Shown here piece by piece: positions 45,592 to 54,458 of a stretch of 64,000 nucleotides of DNA (its first letter is position 1; the number at the start of each line of letters is the position of its first letter). The DNA lies in contig NZ_LR134477.1 of NCBI RefSeq assembly GCF_900637975.1, forward strand, positions 1,426,001 to 1,490,000. Direction: 5' to 3'. The DNA comes from Actinomyces viscosus (GTDB taxonomy: Bacteria > Actinomycetota > Actinomycetes > Actinomycetales > Actinomycetaceae). The notes below the pieces were generated by a model, which saw only the letters and a list, made by a program, of their open reading frames with translations, ran no database searches and had not been told where the DNA came from. A program made the position numbers and the translations under genes.

Positions 45592-46503
45592 TCACCCCAG
45601 CTCGAGGCCCTGGGCCTGGGTGAGCAGCGCCTCGAGCACCGCTCGCGTGGCCGGGCCCGGCTCGGTGCGGGTCGAGCGGTGACGCACCACCAGCTGGCGC
45701 ACGCCCAGCCCGGGCAGGCGCACCACGCTCAGCTCGTCCGGGACGAGCCCGGAGTAGACGGCCAGCTCGGGCAGGAGCGCACACCCCAGGCCCTGGCCGA
45801 CCATGGCCAGGACGACGTCGTAGTCGTAGGCGACGTGCCGCATCGTCAGGGGCGTGCCCAGCTGGCGCTCGAGACGGTCCAGGGCGAAGGCGCCCGCGGT
45901 CCCCGGGGCCAGATCGATCCACGTGGCGCGGACCAGGTCCGCCAAGGTGGAGGGTGCCGCCTGCTCGGCCGGGACGACGACGAGCCAGGACTCGTCCAGC
46001 AGCGGGACGTCGGCCATGCCTCGAGGAGCCGGCGGCAGCGTGTGCTCGTCGCGCTCGATGAGGACCAGGTCGAGCTCGCCCCGGCGCAGCCGGGACAGGG
46101 CGTTACGCTCCTCGACCTCCTCGACGATCACCTCCAGCTCCGGGCTGGTGGTCGCCAGCGACGACAGCAGGGGCAGCAGGAGCGCACGGACCGCGGAGGC
46201 GAAGCTGCCCACCCGCACCACACCCGAGGGGACGGAGTCGTCCAGGTCCGCCAGCTCACGGCGCACGGTGGTCAGCTCGTCCTCGATGCGTTCGGCCGCC
46301 TCCGCCAGGACCTTCCCGGCCGCGGTGAGCACGGCCCCGGTGGGCGTGCGGTCAAGGACCCGGGCACCGCACTCGCGCTCCAACAGGCGAATCTGCTGGG
46401 AGACGGCGGACGGCGTGATGTGAAGGATATCTGCCGCTGCGACGACTCCTCCGGCACGGTGGACGGCCAAGAGAACCGAGAGTCTCTGAGGCATGACACG
46501 CAT
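45592..46503 (-). CDS. LysR-family transcriptional regulator
   Basis: 303 aa. The winged helix-turn-helix lies at residues 1-60 ([20 protein letters not shown]) and a LysR substrate-binding domain fills the rest ([20 protein letters not shown]). It is divergent from a small membrane protein gene at 46576 with 72 nt between, the usual LysR arrangement with its target. The effector is unknown. The first codon is at ATG 46503 or ATG 46494 (MPQRL). Confidence 0.88.
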   Translation of the reverse strand: MRVMPQRLSVLLAVHRAGGVVAAADILHITPSAVSQQIRLLERECGARVLDRTPTGAVLTAAGKVLAEAAERIEDELTTVRRELADLDDSVPSGVVRVGSFASAVRALLLPLLSSLATTSPELEVIVEEVEERNALSRLRRGELDLVLIERDEHTLPPAPRGMADVPLLDESWLVVVPAEQAAPSTLADLVRATWIDLAPGTAGAFALDRLERQLGTPLTMRHVAYDYDVVLAMVGQGLGCALLPELAVYSGLVPDELSVVRLPGLGVRQLVVRHRSTRTEPGPATRAVLEALLTQAQGLELG

Positions 46504-46575
46504 GAAGTAAATCTACATCCCTCATGCAGATAGATGCGATTGACCTTCATCTGCGGAGAGCCAAGAATCGGTTCC

Positions 46576-46941
46576 GTGAACGACGTGCTCTCCTCCCTCA
46601 TCTCTATCGGCGGCTGGATCGGTGCCGCTGAGCTCCTCGTGGCCTACTTCCTGGTCTCCAAGGGCACGATCGCGGGCGACTCACTGAAGTACCAGGCCCT
46701 CAACATCACCGGCTCCGTGCTGCTGACCATCAACTGCGCGAACTCCGGGGCCTGGCCCAGCGTCATCGCCAACGCCTTCTACCTCCTGGTGGGCATCAAC
46801 ATCCTGTTCACGGTGAAGCGGGCCTACATCGCCCAGCTCTCCCGGCGGCAGAGGGAGGAGCTGCGATCCCGGATGCACCTGCACCGACGCCACTCCCCCG
46901 TCTCCCCCGTCATCTCAACCGGCTTCGTCGAGCAGGCCTGA
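46576..46941 (+). CDS. Small membrane protein, CBU_0592-like
   Basis: 121 aa with three to four helices (SSLISIGGWIGAAELLVAYF; ALNITGSVLLTINCANSG; IANAFYLLVGINILFTV) and a basic C-terminal tail. The pattern resembles the CBU_0592 family, of unknown function. GTG 46576 is taken as start because the N-terminus NDVLSSLISIGGWIG fits a first helix; an ATG at 46534 is in frame. It is the likely target of the divergent LysR regulator. Confidence 0.7.
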   Translation: MNDVLSSLISIGGWIGAAELLVAYFLVSKGTIAGDSLKYQALNITGSVLLTINCANSGAWPSVIANAFYLLVGINILFTVKRAYIAQLSRRQREELRSRMHLHRRHSPVSPVISTGFVEQA

Positions 46942-46997
46942 CGGCTCGAAGCCCCAGCCGCCCCCTCGTCAGTCCCCAACCAGCTACTCCGCTACGG

Positions 46998-47024
46998 CGC
47001 AGTGAGTCCTGTCGACTCACTGCG
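46998..47024. terminator. Bidirectional stem-loop at the end of the tad operon
   Basis: Perfect 11-bp stem (46998-47008 with 47014-47024), 5-nt loop, overlapping the stop of the last tad gene. Confidence 0.65.
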
Positions 47025-47556
47025 TCGTCGTCATCCGGGCCGAACCGGTCGCAGTGATGGTGAAGCCCTCGGCCGGGATGATCCCCCAGGGCAGGAAGGG
47101 CGGGCGGGAGCGGGCCTGGAGCGTCACCACAGCGGTCCGGCTGTCCGCGGCCCGGGCGCTGACGATCGCGACTCCCGCCAGCCTGGCCGCCGCAGGCTGG
47201 GCAGACAGGTCGGCGGCCGCCTTGGCACTCACCGCCGCGTCAGTCAGGGCGCCGGGCGCCGTATCGCTCCCCTCACCCTCGTAGTACGGGTCCCCATCCA
47301 CACCGTCCGCACCCGCGGCCGCGGCCGAGTCCGCCAGCGAGGTGAGGGTCTTGAGGTCGAGGTAGACGGCGGTCGCCGAGGCCGCGACGAACAGCATCGC
47401 GAGGACAACGCAGATGAGGCCGACTCCCAGCAGCAGCGTCTGGCCGTCCTCCTCCCGGCGCAGCCGATGCATCAGCGCCCCGGCCCGGTGAGGAACGGCC
47501 CTGAGGCCCCGGGACCTGAGGCTCTGCCCCGCACTTCCTCTCACTGCTCCTCTCAC
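47017..47556 (-). CDS. TadG-like Tad pilus-associated protein
   Basis: 179 aa, last gene of the operon. A basic N-terminus is followed by EEDGQTLLLGVGLICVVLAM, a single membrane helix of the pseudopilin type, and a pilus-assembly Flp/TadG-like extracellular part. GTG 47556 overlaps the previous stop (GTGA) with AGGAGG 4 nt before it; a second GTG sits at 47544 in the same repeat GTGAGAGGAGCA. Likely a minor pseudopilin for surface anchoring. Confidence 0.75.
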   Translation of the reverse strand: MRGAVRGSAGQSLRSRGLRAVPHRAGALMHRLRREEDGQTLLLGVGLICVVLAMLFVAASATAVYLDLKTLTSLADSAAAAGADGVDGDPYYEGEGSDTAPGALTDAAVSAKAAADLSAQPAAARLAGVAIVSARAADSRTAVVTLQARSRPPFLPWGIIPAEGFTITATGSARMTTTQ

Positions 47557-48158
47557 TGCTCCTCCTTGCCCGGCAGGGTGATGGCCCGCTCGGTGTCCAC
47601 GACGACGACGTCACGACCGATCCCCAGGGAGGCGAAGCCCGGTAGGTCCACGCCGACCGCGACCTTGACGGTCGCAGCCTGACCGCGAGCGCAGCCGCGG
47701 GCACAGGTGACCGACAGGGATCCGGCCGGGTCGGCGTCGACGCCCTGGTCGGACAGGGACAGCCCCGTCGCCACCCGGGCCTTGTCCATGGCGGACGGTG
47801 AGTCGTCGACCTCCAGAACCCGGCTGGCGGCGTCGGCCGCCGAAGCCACGGCGAAGGTCGTGGCCTGGATCTGGGCGAGTGTGACCACGAGGTAGAGAAC
47901 GGGCACCACGAGGACGGCGCTCCAGCCGATGAACTCGACGATGGCGTTGCCCTCCTCCAGGCGCACCGGCCCCCGGATGCCCCGCCCGCAGCTGCTGAGA
48001 ACGTCGCGCAGCCGAAGGACGGGGCGCCGCAGCCGCTGCCGGATTGAGCAGGCGCGCCTCTCCACCGAGACCCGAGAGGCGCATGAGACGGCAGAGACAA
48101 CGGACGCAAGGGAGGCGGCAAGGAGTCCGGTGATCCTGGGGAAGGTCATGTCAGTCAC
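47553..48158 (-). CDS. TadE-family minor pseudopilin 2
   Basis: 201 aa with EEGNAIVEFIGWSAVLVVPV, the TadE signature helix, around residues 70-90. The segment of about 65 residues before it is basic and Ser-rich, longer than usual. The extracellular part has Cys residues in TCARGCARGQ. GTG 48158 overlaps the upstream gene by 8 nt. Part of the tad operon, probably incorporated in or priming the Flp fibre. Confidence 0.78.
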   Translation of the reverse strand: MTDMTFPRITGLLAASLASVVSAVSCASRVSVERRACSIRQRLRRPVLRLRDVLSSCGRGIRGPVRLEEGNAIVEFIGWSAVLVVPVLYLVVTLAQIQATTFAVASAADAASRVLEVDDSPSAMDKARVATGLSLSDQGVDADPAGSLSVTCARGCARGQAATVKVAVGVDLPGFASLGIGRDVVVVDTERAITLPGKEEQ

Positions 48159-48648
48159 CGTCAGGCCCCCTCTCCGACGTCTCCCGGACCAGGGACGCCT
48201 CGTCGACCGCGTGGCCCGTGACCGTCAGCGTCCCTCCGGGGCCGAAGAGTCCCAGAACCGGAAAGGGCGCTGTCACCGTCACCTCAACGATGGTCAGGTC
48301 GTCGGAGGGGACCCGGGAGACCGTCACGGTGTCCACGTAGCCGCGGCGCAGCGCGGCGTCGGACAGCACCTGCACCCGCTGCCGAGCCTCGCTCTCGGTA
48401 CCTCCGACCAGAGCCGCCCGTCGAGCCCCGTCGCCGGCGGCGTCGGTGAGGACGTTGCGCGCATAGACGCCCAGGGCGACCTGGAGGAGCGCCACGAACA
48501 CGATGATGACGAGTGCGCCGACCATGACGAAGTCGACGACGGCGGAGCCCGACTCGCCCCGAGGACGCGGGCGAATCCGGCGCCGGCGGGTGACGGCTCG
48601 GTCCGGGCGCTGAGGCTCGCCGCACCGGTGAGCCCATTCAGATAGCAC
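48151..48648 (-). CDS. TadE-family minor pseudopilin 1
   Basis: 165 aa. The pseudopilin helix ESGSAVVDFVMVGALVIIVF lies at residues 32-52 with a basic N-terminus, and the rest is extracellular beta-rich sequence. The start at 48648 overlaps the pilin stop (48638) by 11 nt, consistent with coupling. It is paralogous in layout with the next gene. Confidence 0.8.
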   Translation of the reverse strand: MLSEWAHRCGEPQRPDRAVTRRRRIRPRPRGESGSAVVDFVMVGALVIIVFVALLQVALGVYARNVLTDAAGDGARRAALVGGTESEARQRVQVLSDAALRRGYVDTVTVSRVPSDDLTIVEVTVTAPFPVLGLFGPGGTLTVTGHAVDEASLVRETSERGPDGD

Positions 48649-48865
48649 TCGTCACCTTCGCGATGGCGTTGAGGAAGACCTCGGTCAGTGTGCTACCGGC
48701 AACCGTCCACAGGGCCACGACGAGTCCGGCGGTCATCAGGGTCACCAAGACCCAGCCGGGGACGTCTCCGCGCTCGTCCCGCAGATCGATTCGGGGGCGG
48801 CCGGCGGGCCACCATGACCTGGAGCTGGAACGAGACGGGCGGGACGGGGAGAGGATGCGTTTCAT
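48638..48865 (-). CDS. Flp pilin-like small membrane protein (DUF4244-like)
   Basis: 75 aa with a basic Arg/Ser-rich leader and a single helix in RGDVPGWVLVTLMTAGLVVAL. ATG 48865 has AAGGAG 6 nt upstream. Its place between tadC and the tadE genes is that of the major Flp pilin in actinobacterial tad loci. The usual Gly-x4-Glu cleavage motif is not evident, so processing by a prepilin peptidase is uncertain. Confidence 0.7.
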   Translation of the reverse strand: MKRILSPSRPSRSSSRSWWPAGRPRIDLRDERGDVPGWVLVTLMTAGLVVALWTVAGSTLTEVFLNAIAKVTSAI

Positions 48866-48957
48866 GGCTGCTCCTTGCGGACGAGTAGGAATCTGGTGGG
48901 AGGAACGTCGAACGGGCTCTGAAGGCGGGAGGAGGATCAGGAGGATGACGGATGCGC

Positions 48958-49911
48958 TCACACCCCCAGCCTGAGGACGAGCAGCCCCGGGAAGAGGGCG
49001 AAGACGACGGTGACGGGCAGGACGAGGAAGACCACGGGGACCATCTGGGCGATCTCGCGCCTGCCGCCCTCCTCCATGAGGTCCTGACGTGCCGCCTCAC
49101 GCACGTCGGTGGCCTGGGAGCGCAGGACGTCCGCCAGTGGTGTGCCGCGCTCAAGCGCCACGACGATCGCCTCGCACAGGCGAGTGACGTGGATGGAGCC
49201 GACTCGCCTCTCCATGCGGTCCAGGGCCGTGGACAGGACGGTGCCGGAGCGGATGTCGGTCAGGGTGGTACCCAGCTCGTCGATGAGGTCGCCCCGTCCG
49301 AGTGCGACGACGCGCTCGATGGCGGCCACGGGGCCTTGGCCCGCGCCGACGGCCAGGGCGAGGAGCTCGACGACGTCGGGCAGCTGGGCCTCGATCCGTG
49401 AGAGCCGCTTGGCCACGGCCCGGCTGAGCCACCAGTCCCGGGCGGCCGCCCCGGCCACGGTGGCCATGACGGACAGGACGATGAGCGCGGGCACGTTGAC
49501 GGTCCTGACCAGGGCCGCCAGTCCGCCGGTCGCCAGGACGACCAGGAGCGCCGTCGTCGACCACAGAACCTGCTGAAGCCGGAACTGGTCGAGGCTGAGC
49601 GGTGAACCGGAGCGGATCAGACGCCGACGGACCGACTCCGCCGACGACCCCAGCGAGTCCAGCAGCCGACCGAGGTTGAGGGCACCGGCCGTGGAGGACA
49701 TGAGCAGGCCGACGACGGTGCGCCCGTCGGAGGCCAGACCCGCAGGAGCGGTCAGGAGCCCCGAGGTCGTGGACTGCCGGTGCACGTATGGCTCCAGCCT
49801 GGCCATGAGGGTGGGGCGGCGTCGGCGGACGGCCGAGATGATGGTCAGGATCCCCGCAGCCCCCAACAGGCCCGCGAGCCCTCCGGTGAGCATGACGTTC
49901 ATCGCGGTCAT
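48958..49911 (-). CDS. tadC: Tad pilus assembly membrane protein TadC
   Basis: 317 aa, type II secretion F domain. Helices near residues 5-25 and 130-175, then the cytosolic F domain (RIEAQLPDVVELLALAVGAG, then GRGDLIDELGTTL) and two C-terminal helices (MVPVVFLVLPVTVVFALFP). ATG 49911 overlaps the tadB stop by 4 nt. TadB and TadC form the platform for pilus extrusion. Confidence 0.88.
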   Translation of the reverse strand: MTAMNVMLTGGLAGLLGAAGILTIISAVRRRRPTLMARLEPYVHRQSTTSGLLTAPAGLASDGRTVVGLLMSSTAGALNLGRLLDSLGSSAESVRRRLIRSGSPLSLDQFRLQQVLWSTTALLVVLATGGLAALVRTVNVPALIVLSVMATVAGAAARDWWLSRAVAKRLSRIEAQLPDVVELLALAVGAGQGPVAAIERVVALGRGDLIDELGTTLTDIRSGTVLSTALDRMERRVGSIHVTRLCEAIVVALERGTPLADVLRSQATDVREAARQDLMEEGGRREIAQMVPVVFLVLPVTVVFALFPGLLVLRLGV

Positions 49912-50759
49912 CGCAGCATCCTCTCCTCCTCGGGCAGCCGCCCCAGGCGCAGCATGAGGCGGTAGGCGATCACCGAGACGACAGCGCCGACCAGGAGGAT
50001 GAAGGCTCCGGCGGCGGTGGCGTAGGCGGCCGCCGCCTGCGGCCGGGTGGACAGCAGCGCCAGCACGAGCCATGGGGCGGCGACCGCGACCTTGGCGCCG
50101 TTGACGGTCCAGGACTGACGCGCCTCGAGCTCTCCGCGGGTGCGCATGTCCTCACGCAGCATCTGCGACAGAGAACGCAGCAGTGTCCCCAGGTCCGTTC
50201 CGCCGACCTCGTGGGCCAGGCGCAGGGCCTCAACGATCCGATCGGCGACGGGGTCGGCGAAGCGGGCCTTGAGACGGTCCAGGGAGCTGTCGAAGCGGGC
50301 GGTGGCGGCGTAGTCGGTGGCGAAGGCCCGGAACTGGGGGCGGACGGCCTCCGGGCCGCGCTCACCGAGGTTGGTCAGGGCCTCCGGCAGGCTCATGCCC
50401 GCCCGGACACCGGAGACGAGGGTGTCGACGGCCTCGGGCCACACCTCACGCAGACGGGTGCGACGGTTGCGCGCCCGCGAGGAGATCACGAGGAAGGGGA
50501 TCGTCGTGAAGATGGCGGCGAAGGAGGCGGCGACCGGCCAGGCGCGAGACACCCCCAGGAAGACCAGCCCGGTGAGCAGGCCCAGCCCGATCGAGCCCAG
50601 GACGAACATTGCGGGGCTGGTGCGGCCGGCGCCGGCCTGAACCAGGATGTCGGCCAGGAGCCGAGAGCGCCGGGAGCGCCACTGGGGCGGGTCGGAGGTG
50701 CAGGCCAGCCAGATGAGCAGCATCCCCACGCCGGCCAGGAGTCCCGCGATCGCACCCAT
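49908..50759 (-). CDS. tadB: Tad pilus assembly membrane protein TadB
   Basis: 283 aa, type II secretion F domain. The F signature VWPEAVDTLVSGVRAGMSLP lies near residue 105, with helices at both ends. Its ATG overlaps the tadA stop by one base (TGATG). Partner of TadC in the inner platform driven by TadA. Confidence 0.88.
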   Translation of the reverse strand: MGAIAGLLAGVGMLLIWLACTSDPPQWRSRRSRLLADILVQAGAGRTSPAMFVLGSIGLGLLTGLVFLGVSRAWPVAASFAAIFTTIPFLVISSRARNRRTRLREVWPEAVDTLVSGVRAGMSLPEALTNLGERGPEAVRPQFRAFATDYAATARFDSSLDRLKARFADPVADRIVEALRLAHEVGGTDLGTLLRSLSQMLREDMRTRGELEARQSWTVNGAKVAVAAPWLVLALLSTRPQAAAAYATAAGAFILLVGAVVSVIAYRLMLRLGRLPEEERMLR

Positions 50760-52009
50760 CAGTAGACCTCCCTGCCGTTGGCGGGGCGCGCGTTCAACAG
50801 GGCGGTGAGGTCGTGCCCGGCCCGGCTGAAGCGCTCGACGCCGCTGGGAACGCCTGCGCCCCGCACGAGGTTGCCGACGGTGTCACGGTGGAAGATGTCG
50901 GACAGCTCGATGACACCGTTCTCGACCCGGCCGGACAGCGCCGCGACCTCCCTGACGGTGCGGCGCCCGCCCCGGTCCAGGTCGAGGTGGACGACCAGGT
51001 CGATGGCGCTGGCCACGGTGGGGACCACGAAGTCGCTCGAGACGTTCTCCCCCGCCAGCAGAGGCAGCGTGCAGATCTTGATGACCGCCTCTCGTGCGGA
51101 GTTGGCGTGCAAGGTGCACATCGAGGGAAGGCCGGAGTTCATGGCGATGAGAAGGTCGAGGGCCTCGGCCTCACGCACCTCCCCGATGAGAAGGCGGTCG
51201 GGGCGCATGCGCAGGGCCTCCTTGACCAGTCGGCGCAGGCTGATCTCCCCGACGCCCTCGAGGTTGGGCGGCCGGGTCTGCATGGCCACGCAGTCCCGGT
51301 TGCGCAGGGCGAGCTCGAAGACCTCCTCGCAGGAGATCACCCGCTGCCCGCCCGGGATGGCCCCGGCCAGTGCCCGGACCATCGTGGTCTTCCCGGCCTG
51401 GGTGGCCCCCGAGACCAGGATGTTGAGACCGGACTGCACGGAGGCGTCCAGGAAGGCGGCCACCTGGCTGGTCAGCGAGCCCATGCGCACGAGGTCGCTG
51501 GTGCGGGAGGCGCGGGAGGTGTGCTTACGGATGTTGACCGCCCAGTGCTGGGAGGTGATGGGCGGGATGACGACGTGAAGCCGCTGTCCTCCGGCCAGCT
51601 GGGCGTCGACGAAGGGGCTGGACAGGTCCAGGCGGCGCCCGGAGGCCCGCAGCATCCGCTCGACCAGGACAGCGAGGTCCTCACTCTCCAGGATCGTGGT
51701 GGTCAGCTCGGGGCGCCCTGAGCGGGCGATGAAGACCCGACCGGGAGCGTTGACCCAGATCTCCTCGATGGACTCGTCGTCGAGGTAGCCCTGGAGCGGT
51801 CCCAGGCCCGCCATGGAGTCCAGCACGTGGGAGCGGGCGCCCGCGGGGTCGATGAGCGGTGGGACGAGTCCGGCGTCGGAGCGGCGCAGGTAGTCGTCCT
51901 CGGCCTCGGTGACGAGATGCTCAAGGGCGGAGGTGTCCTTGAGCGGGTCGATTTCGCGAGCGCGAACCAGCTCGCGAACCTCCGTCAGGAGGAGATCGGC
52001 AGCGTCCAT
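50759..52009 (-). CDS. tadA: Tad pilus ATPase TadA/CpaF
   Basis: Secretion ATPase of 416 aa powering Flp pilus assembly. Walker A reads SGATQAGKTTMV near residue 203 (Gln-Ala in place of the usual Gly-Ser), the Asp box is CEEVFEL, Walker B is RMRPDRLLIGEVRE and the His box is CTLHANSARE. It is the first gene of the operon. No tadZ/cpaE, rcpC or prepilin peptidase gene lies beside it in the window. A 283-nt gap separates it from the divergent phosphotransferase gene. Confidence 0.92.
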   Translation of the reverse strand: MDAADLLLTEVRELVRAREIDPLKDTSALEHLVTEAEDDYLRRSDAGLVPPLIDPAGARSHVLDSMAGLGPLQGYLDDESIEEIWVNAPGRVFIARSGRPELTTTILESEDLAVLVERMLRASGRRLDLSSPFVDAQLAGGQRLHVVIPPITSQHWAVNIRKHTSRASRTSDLVRMGSLTSQVAAFLDASVQSGLNILVSGATQAGKTTMVRALAGAIPGGQRVISCEEVFELALRNRDCVAMQTRPPNLEGVGEISLRRLVKEALRMRPDRLLIGEVREAEALDLLIAMNSGLPSMCTLHANSAREAVIKICTLPLLAGENVSSDFVVPTVASAIDLVVHLDLDRGGRRTVREVAALSGRVENGVIELSDIFHRDTVGNLVRGAGVPSGVERFSRAGHDLTALLNARPANGREVY

Positions 52010-52292
52010 GATGCCTCTCAGCGTGTGTGAGTTGTCAGAGGGAGAAGTGAGGATGACTGAGGTTCGACCAGGAGCTCAGCGTTGAACCCCGACACACCGG
52101 CCGGTCGGTGACCACTGTCACGAATAAACTCTAGGACACCTGGTCACGAAATGGCCACTGCCTTGGCAGGGCCTGTGGATAACTCGGAAGGTGTGGCGCA
52201 TCGGAGCGGTTCTCGTCGTTCTTGACGTTTGCCGCCAGCGGACGGGCGCGGCTGTCCTGCGAGATGTAGGACCTGTCGCCTACGGTTGGACC

Positions 52293-53600
52293 ATGTCACA
52301 GCCTCCGCAGTTCCCGGACGCCCCCGGCACCACCGATGTCGACGACGGTGTCGACAGCCTCACCGACGAGGCGGCCTCCGACGTCGCTGCGGCTCCGACT
52401 GCCGATGACCGCGACGAGCCCGGCGACCAGAACACTGAGCTGCCTGATGGGCAGGACGAGGGCTACCGGGCCCCCGTGGTCGTCGCTCCGCTGCCCGGCG
52501 CATCGGCCGGCCCGCCGCCGAGCAGCCGACCGGCCACCCAGGCCCAGCCCGCGGAGGAGCCGCGCCCTCATCACTCGGCCCTGTCCCTGGCCGCGATGGC
52601 GAGCGTCGCCGTCGCCGGCCTCAACCCGGCTCGGCTGGCGCTGCCGCAGTCCGAGACCCCGGAACGGCACATCATCGGGGTCATCGACACCCAGGGCCGC
52701 CACTGGGAGGTCCATGAGGCGCGCACCGACGCCGTCGGCGCGTCCCTGGAGGCCGAGGCCGAGGTGCTGCGGCGCATCGGCCGGGTCGTCGATGACGGCA
52801 GGCTCTCCTTCGACGTTCCTCGCGTCAGCGGGTCCCTGCGCCAGAAGGGCGCCCACGTCCAGGTCCGCTCGCACGTGGAGGGCAAGCCGATCCCGGTGGA
52901 GGCGCTTCGCCCGGGCCCGGGGATGTCGGCGGGCCTGGGCAAGGCCCTCGGTGAGATCCACGAACTGGCGATGTCGGTGATCTCCGAGGCGGGCATGCCG
53001 GTCTACGACGCCGAGGAGGTGCGCCGCCGCTGGCTGAGTCTGCTGGACGACGCCGCCGCGACCGGCAAGACCCCGCCGGCGCTGCTGGGCCGCTGGGAGC
53101 AGGCGCTGGAGGACACGGCCCTGTGGCGCTTCCGGCCCACCGTGGTCCACGGCGACCTCGCCGAGGAGAACGTGCTGGTGGCCGGTGGCACGGTGGTGGC
53201 CGTGCGCGGCTGGACCCAGGCGCACGTGGGAGACCCGGCCGAGGACCTGGCCTGGGTGTACTCCTCGGCGCCGGTGGACTGCCTGGACTCCATCGAGGAC
53301 GCCTACGACATCGCCCGCTCCGAGGGCGTCGACCGGCACCTGCGCGAGCGGGCCGAGCTGGTCAGTGAGCTCAGCCTGGCGCGCTGGCTGCTGCACGGGG
53401 TACGGACCGGGGACAAGCCGGTCATCAATGACGCGGTGGCGATGCTGGAGGACCTGGCCGCCCAGGTGGGTGACGCCCCGCTGGTGGAGCCGGCCACGCC
53501 CCGGCTGGCGCCGGTGCCCGGGGAGCGCGAGCCCGCGGAGCCCGACGCCGTCACCAACCCGGTGGCGATGGTGCGCGTCGACGACGAGGACGAGGGCTAG
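52293..53600 (+). CDS. Aminoglycoside phosphotransferase-fold protein
   Basis: 435 aa. The first 115 residues are acidic, Pro-rich and probably disordered. A kinase-like domain follows: VVHGDLAEENVLV is the catalytic loop with the base Asp, and VRGWTQAHVGDPAEDLAWV replaces the usual DxD metal motif by WTQAHVGDP. The pattern is near macrolide phosphotransferases, as in the MPH clade, but the changed motif and the long N-terminus suggest a housekeeping role in actinobacteria rather than resistance. ATG 52293 has no clear ribosome site and may be leaderless. Confidence 0.72.
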   Translation: MSQPPQFPDAPGTTDVDDGVDSLTDEAASDVAAAPTADDRDEPGDQNTELPDGQDEGYRAPVVVAPLPGASAGPPPSSRPATQAQPAEEPRPHHSALSLAAMASVAVAGLNPARLALPQSETPERHIIGVIDTQGRHWEVHEARTDAVGASLEAEAEVLRRIGRVVDDGRLSFDVPRVSGSLRQKGAHVQVRSHVEGKPIPVEALRPGPGMSAGLGKALGEIHELAMSVISEAGMPVYDAEEVRRRWLSLLDDAAATGKTPPALLGRWEQALEDTALWRFRPTVVHGDLAEENVLVAGGTVVAVRGWTQAHVGDPAEDLAWVYSSAPVDCLDSIEDAYDIARSEGVDRHLRERAELVSELSLARWLLHGVRTGDKPVINDAVAMLEDLAAQVGDAPLVEPATPRLAPVPGEREPAEPDAVTNPVAMVRVDDEDEG

Positions 53601-53634
53601 ATCCCGCCTCGTCACTCATCGACACTCATCGACA

Positions 53635-54358
53635 TCAGGTCAGTGGGACTCGGCTGAGGAGCGCGAGGAAGGCGACGGCCCACACCAGGTTGACGATGTT
53701 GAGCAGGGCCCCGTCCAGCAGGGGCTTGCCGGGGTAGGGCAGACGGGTCAGGGCGTACCACGGGGCGGCCTGCACCGGTGGGGTCAGGAGCAGTGACCAG
53801 CGGGGAAAGGCGGTGGCCCCGGAGCCCAGGGCGATGCATATGAGGATCCATCCCAGCGTCGTCAGCCCGACGGCGGGGACCCAGGCCTGCATGAGGAAGC
53901 GGTAGAGCCTGCGCGCGTGCTCCAGGGAGGCGGGCTCGGGTGCCTTGTCGTCTGTCTTCCCACCGTTCGCCGTCCTCGCTGCCAGGTAGGCCGCGTGGGC
54001 GCGCTCGGAGGCCAGCGCGAGCGGGTAGAAGGAGGCGTGGGCCAGGGGTGAGAGGCTGAACCCCACTCCCAGGAGCACCACGCCCGCCATCCCGACCGGT
54101 GATCCGCGCAGCAGCACCCAGTGCGCGTAGAGGCCGGCGAGCATGAGCGGGATCGAGTAGTTGGCGACCAGCGCGCCCCATCGCAGGCGGCGCTCGTCAA
54201 TACGCGTGTAGAAGGCGTAGGAGTCGCCCCCCCATGAGCCCAATGAACTCGCCGTGCTCGCGCTTGTCGGGCCTGTGGAAGCCGACGATGAGCGCGTCCC
54301 CGACGATCCAGCACAGGGCACTGACGAGAAAGGCGAGGATCGACCAGGTCACCAGCAC
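53635..54358 (-). pseudogene. Multi-pass membrane protein, frame broken at a G7 tract (possible phase variation)
   Basis: GTG 54358 has GGAGG 6 nt upstream and reads MLVTWSILAFLVSALCWIVG to GEFIGLMGGR. The following membrane protein continues in another frame as GGDSYAFYTRIDERRLRWGA to the stop at 53635. The run at 54227-54233 is G7 (minus strand); six would join them to a protein of about 240 aa with six hydrophobic segments. Family not recognised. As with the other two broken genes, start site and downstream frame are both good. Confidence 0.7.
54227..54233. repeat. C7/G7 homopolymer at the frame break of the membrane protein gene
   Basis: Seven cytosines on the plus strand, 41 codons into the gene. 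Six would restore one reading frame. Confidence 0.75.
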
Positions 54359-54458
54359 GTGGAGCCTCCTTACAGCATCGAGTGCGAGGAGCGGTGCCGG
54401 ACCGCGCCGGCCGCCTCTGGCCGGGTTGGTCGAGCCGAGGACGCTCCTCAGGCGGACG

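Noticed and set aside
52293..53600. Antibiotic resistance phosphotransferase
   Set aside because: The fold is right but the metal motif is changed and a long acidic N-terminus is present; calling resistance would be unsupported.
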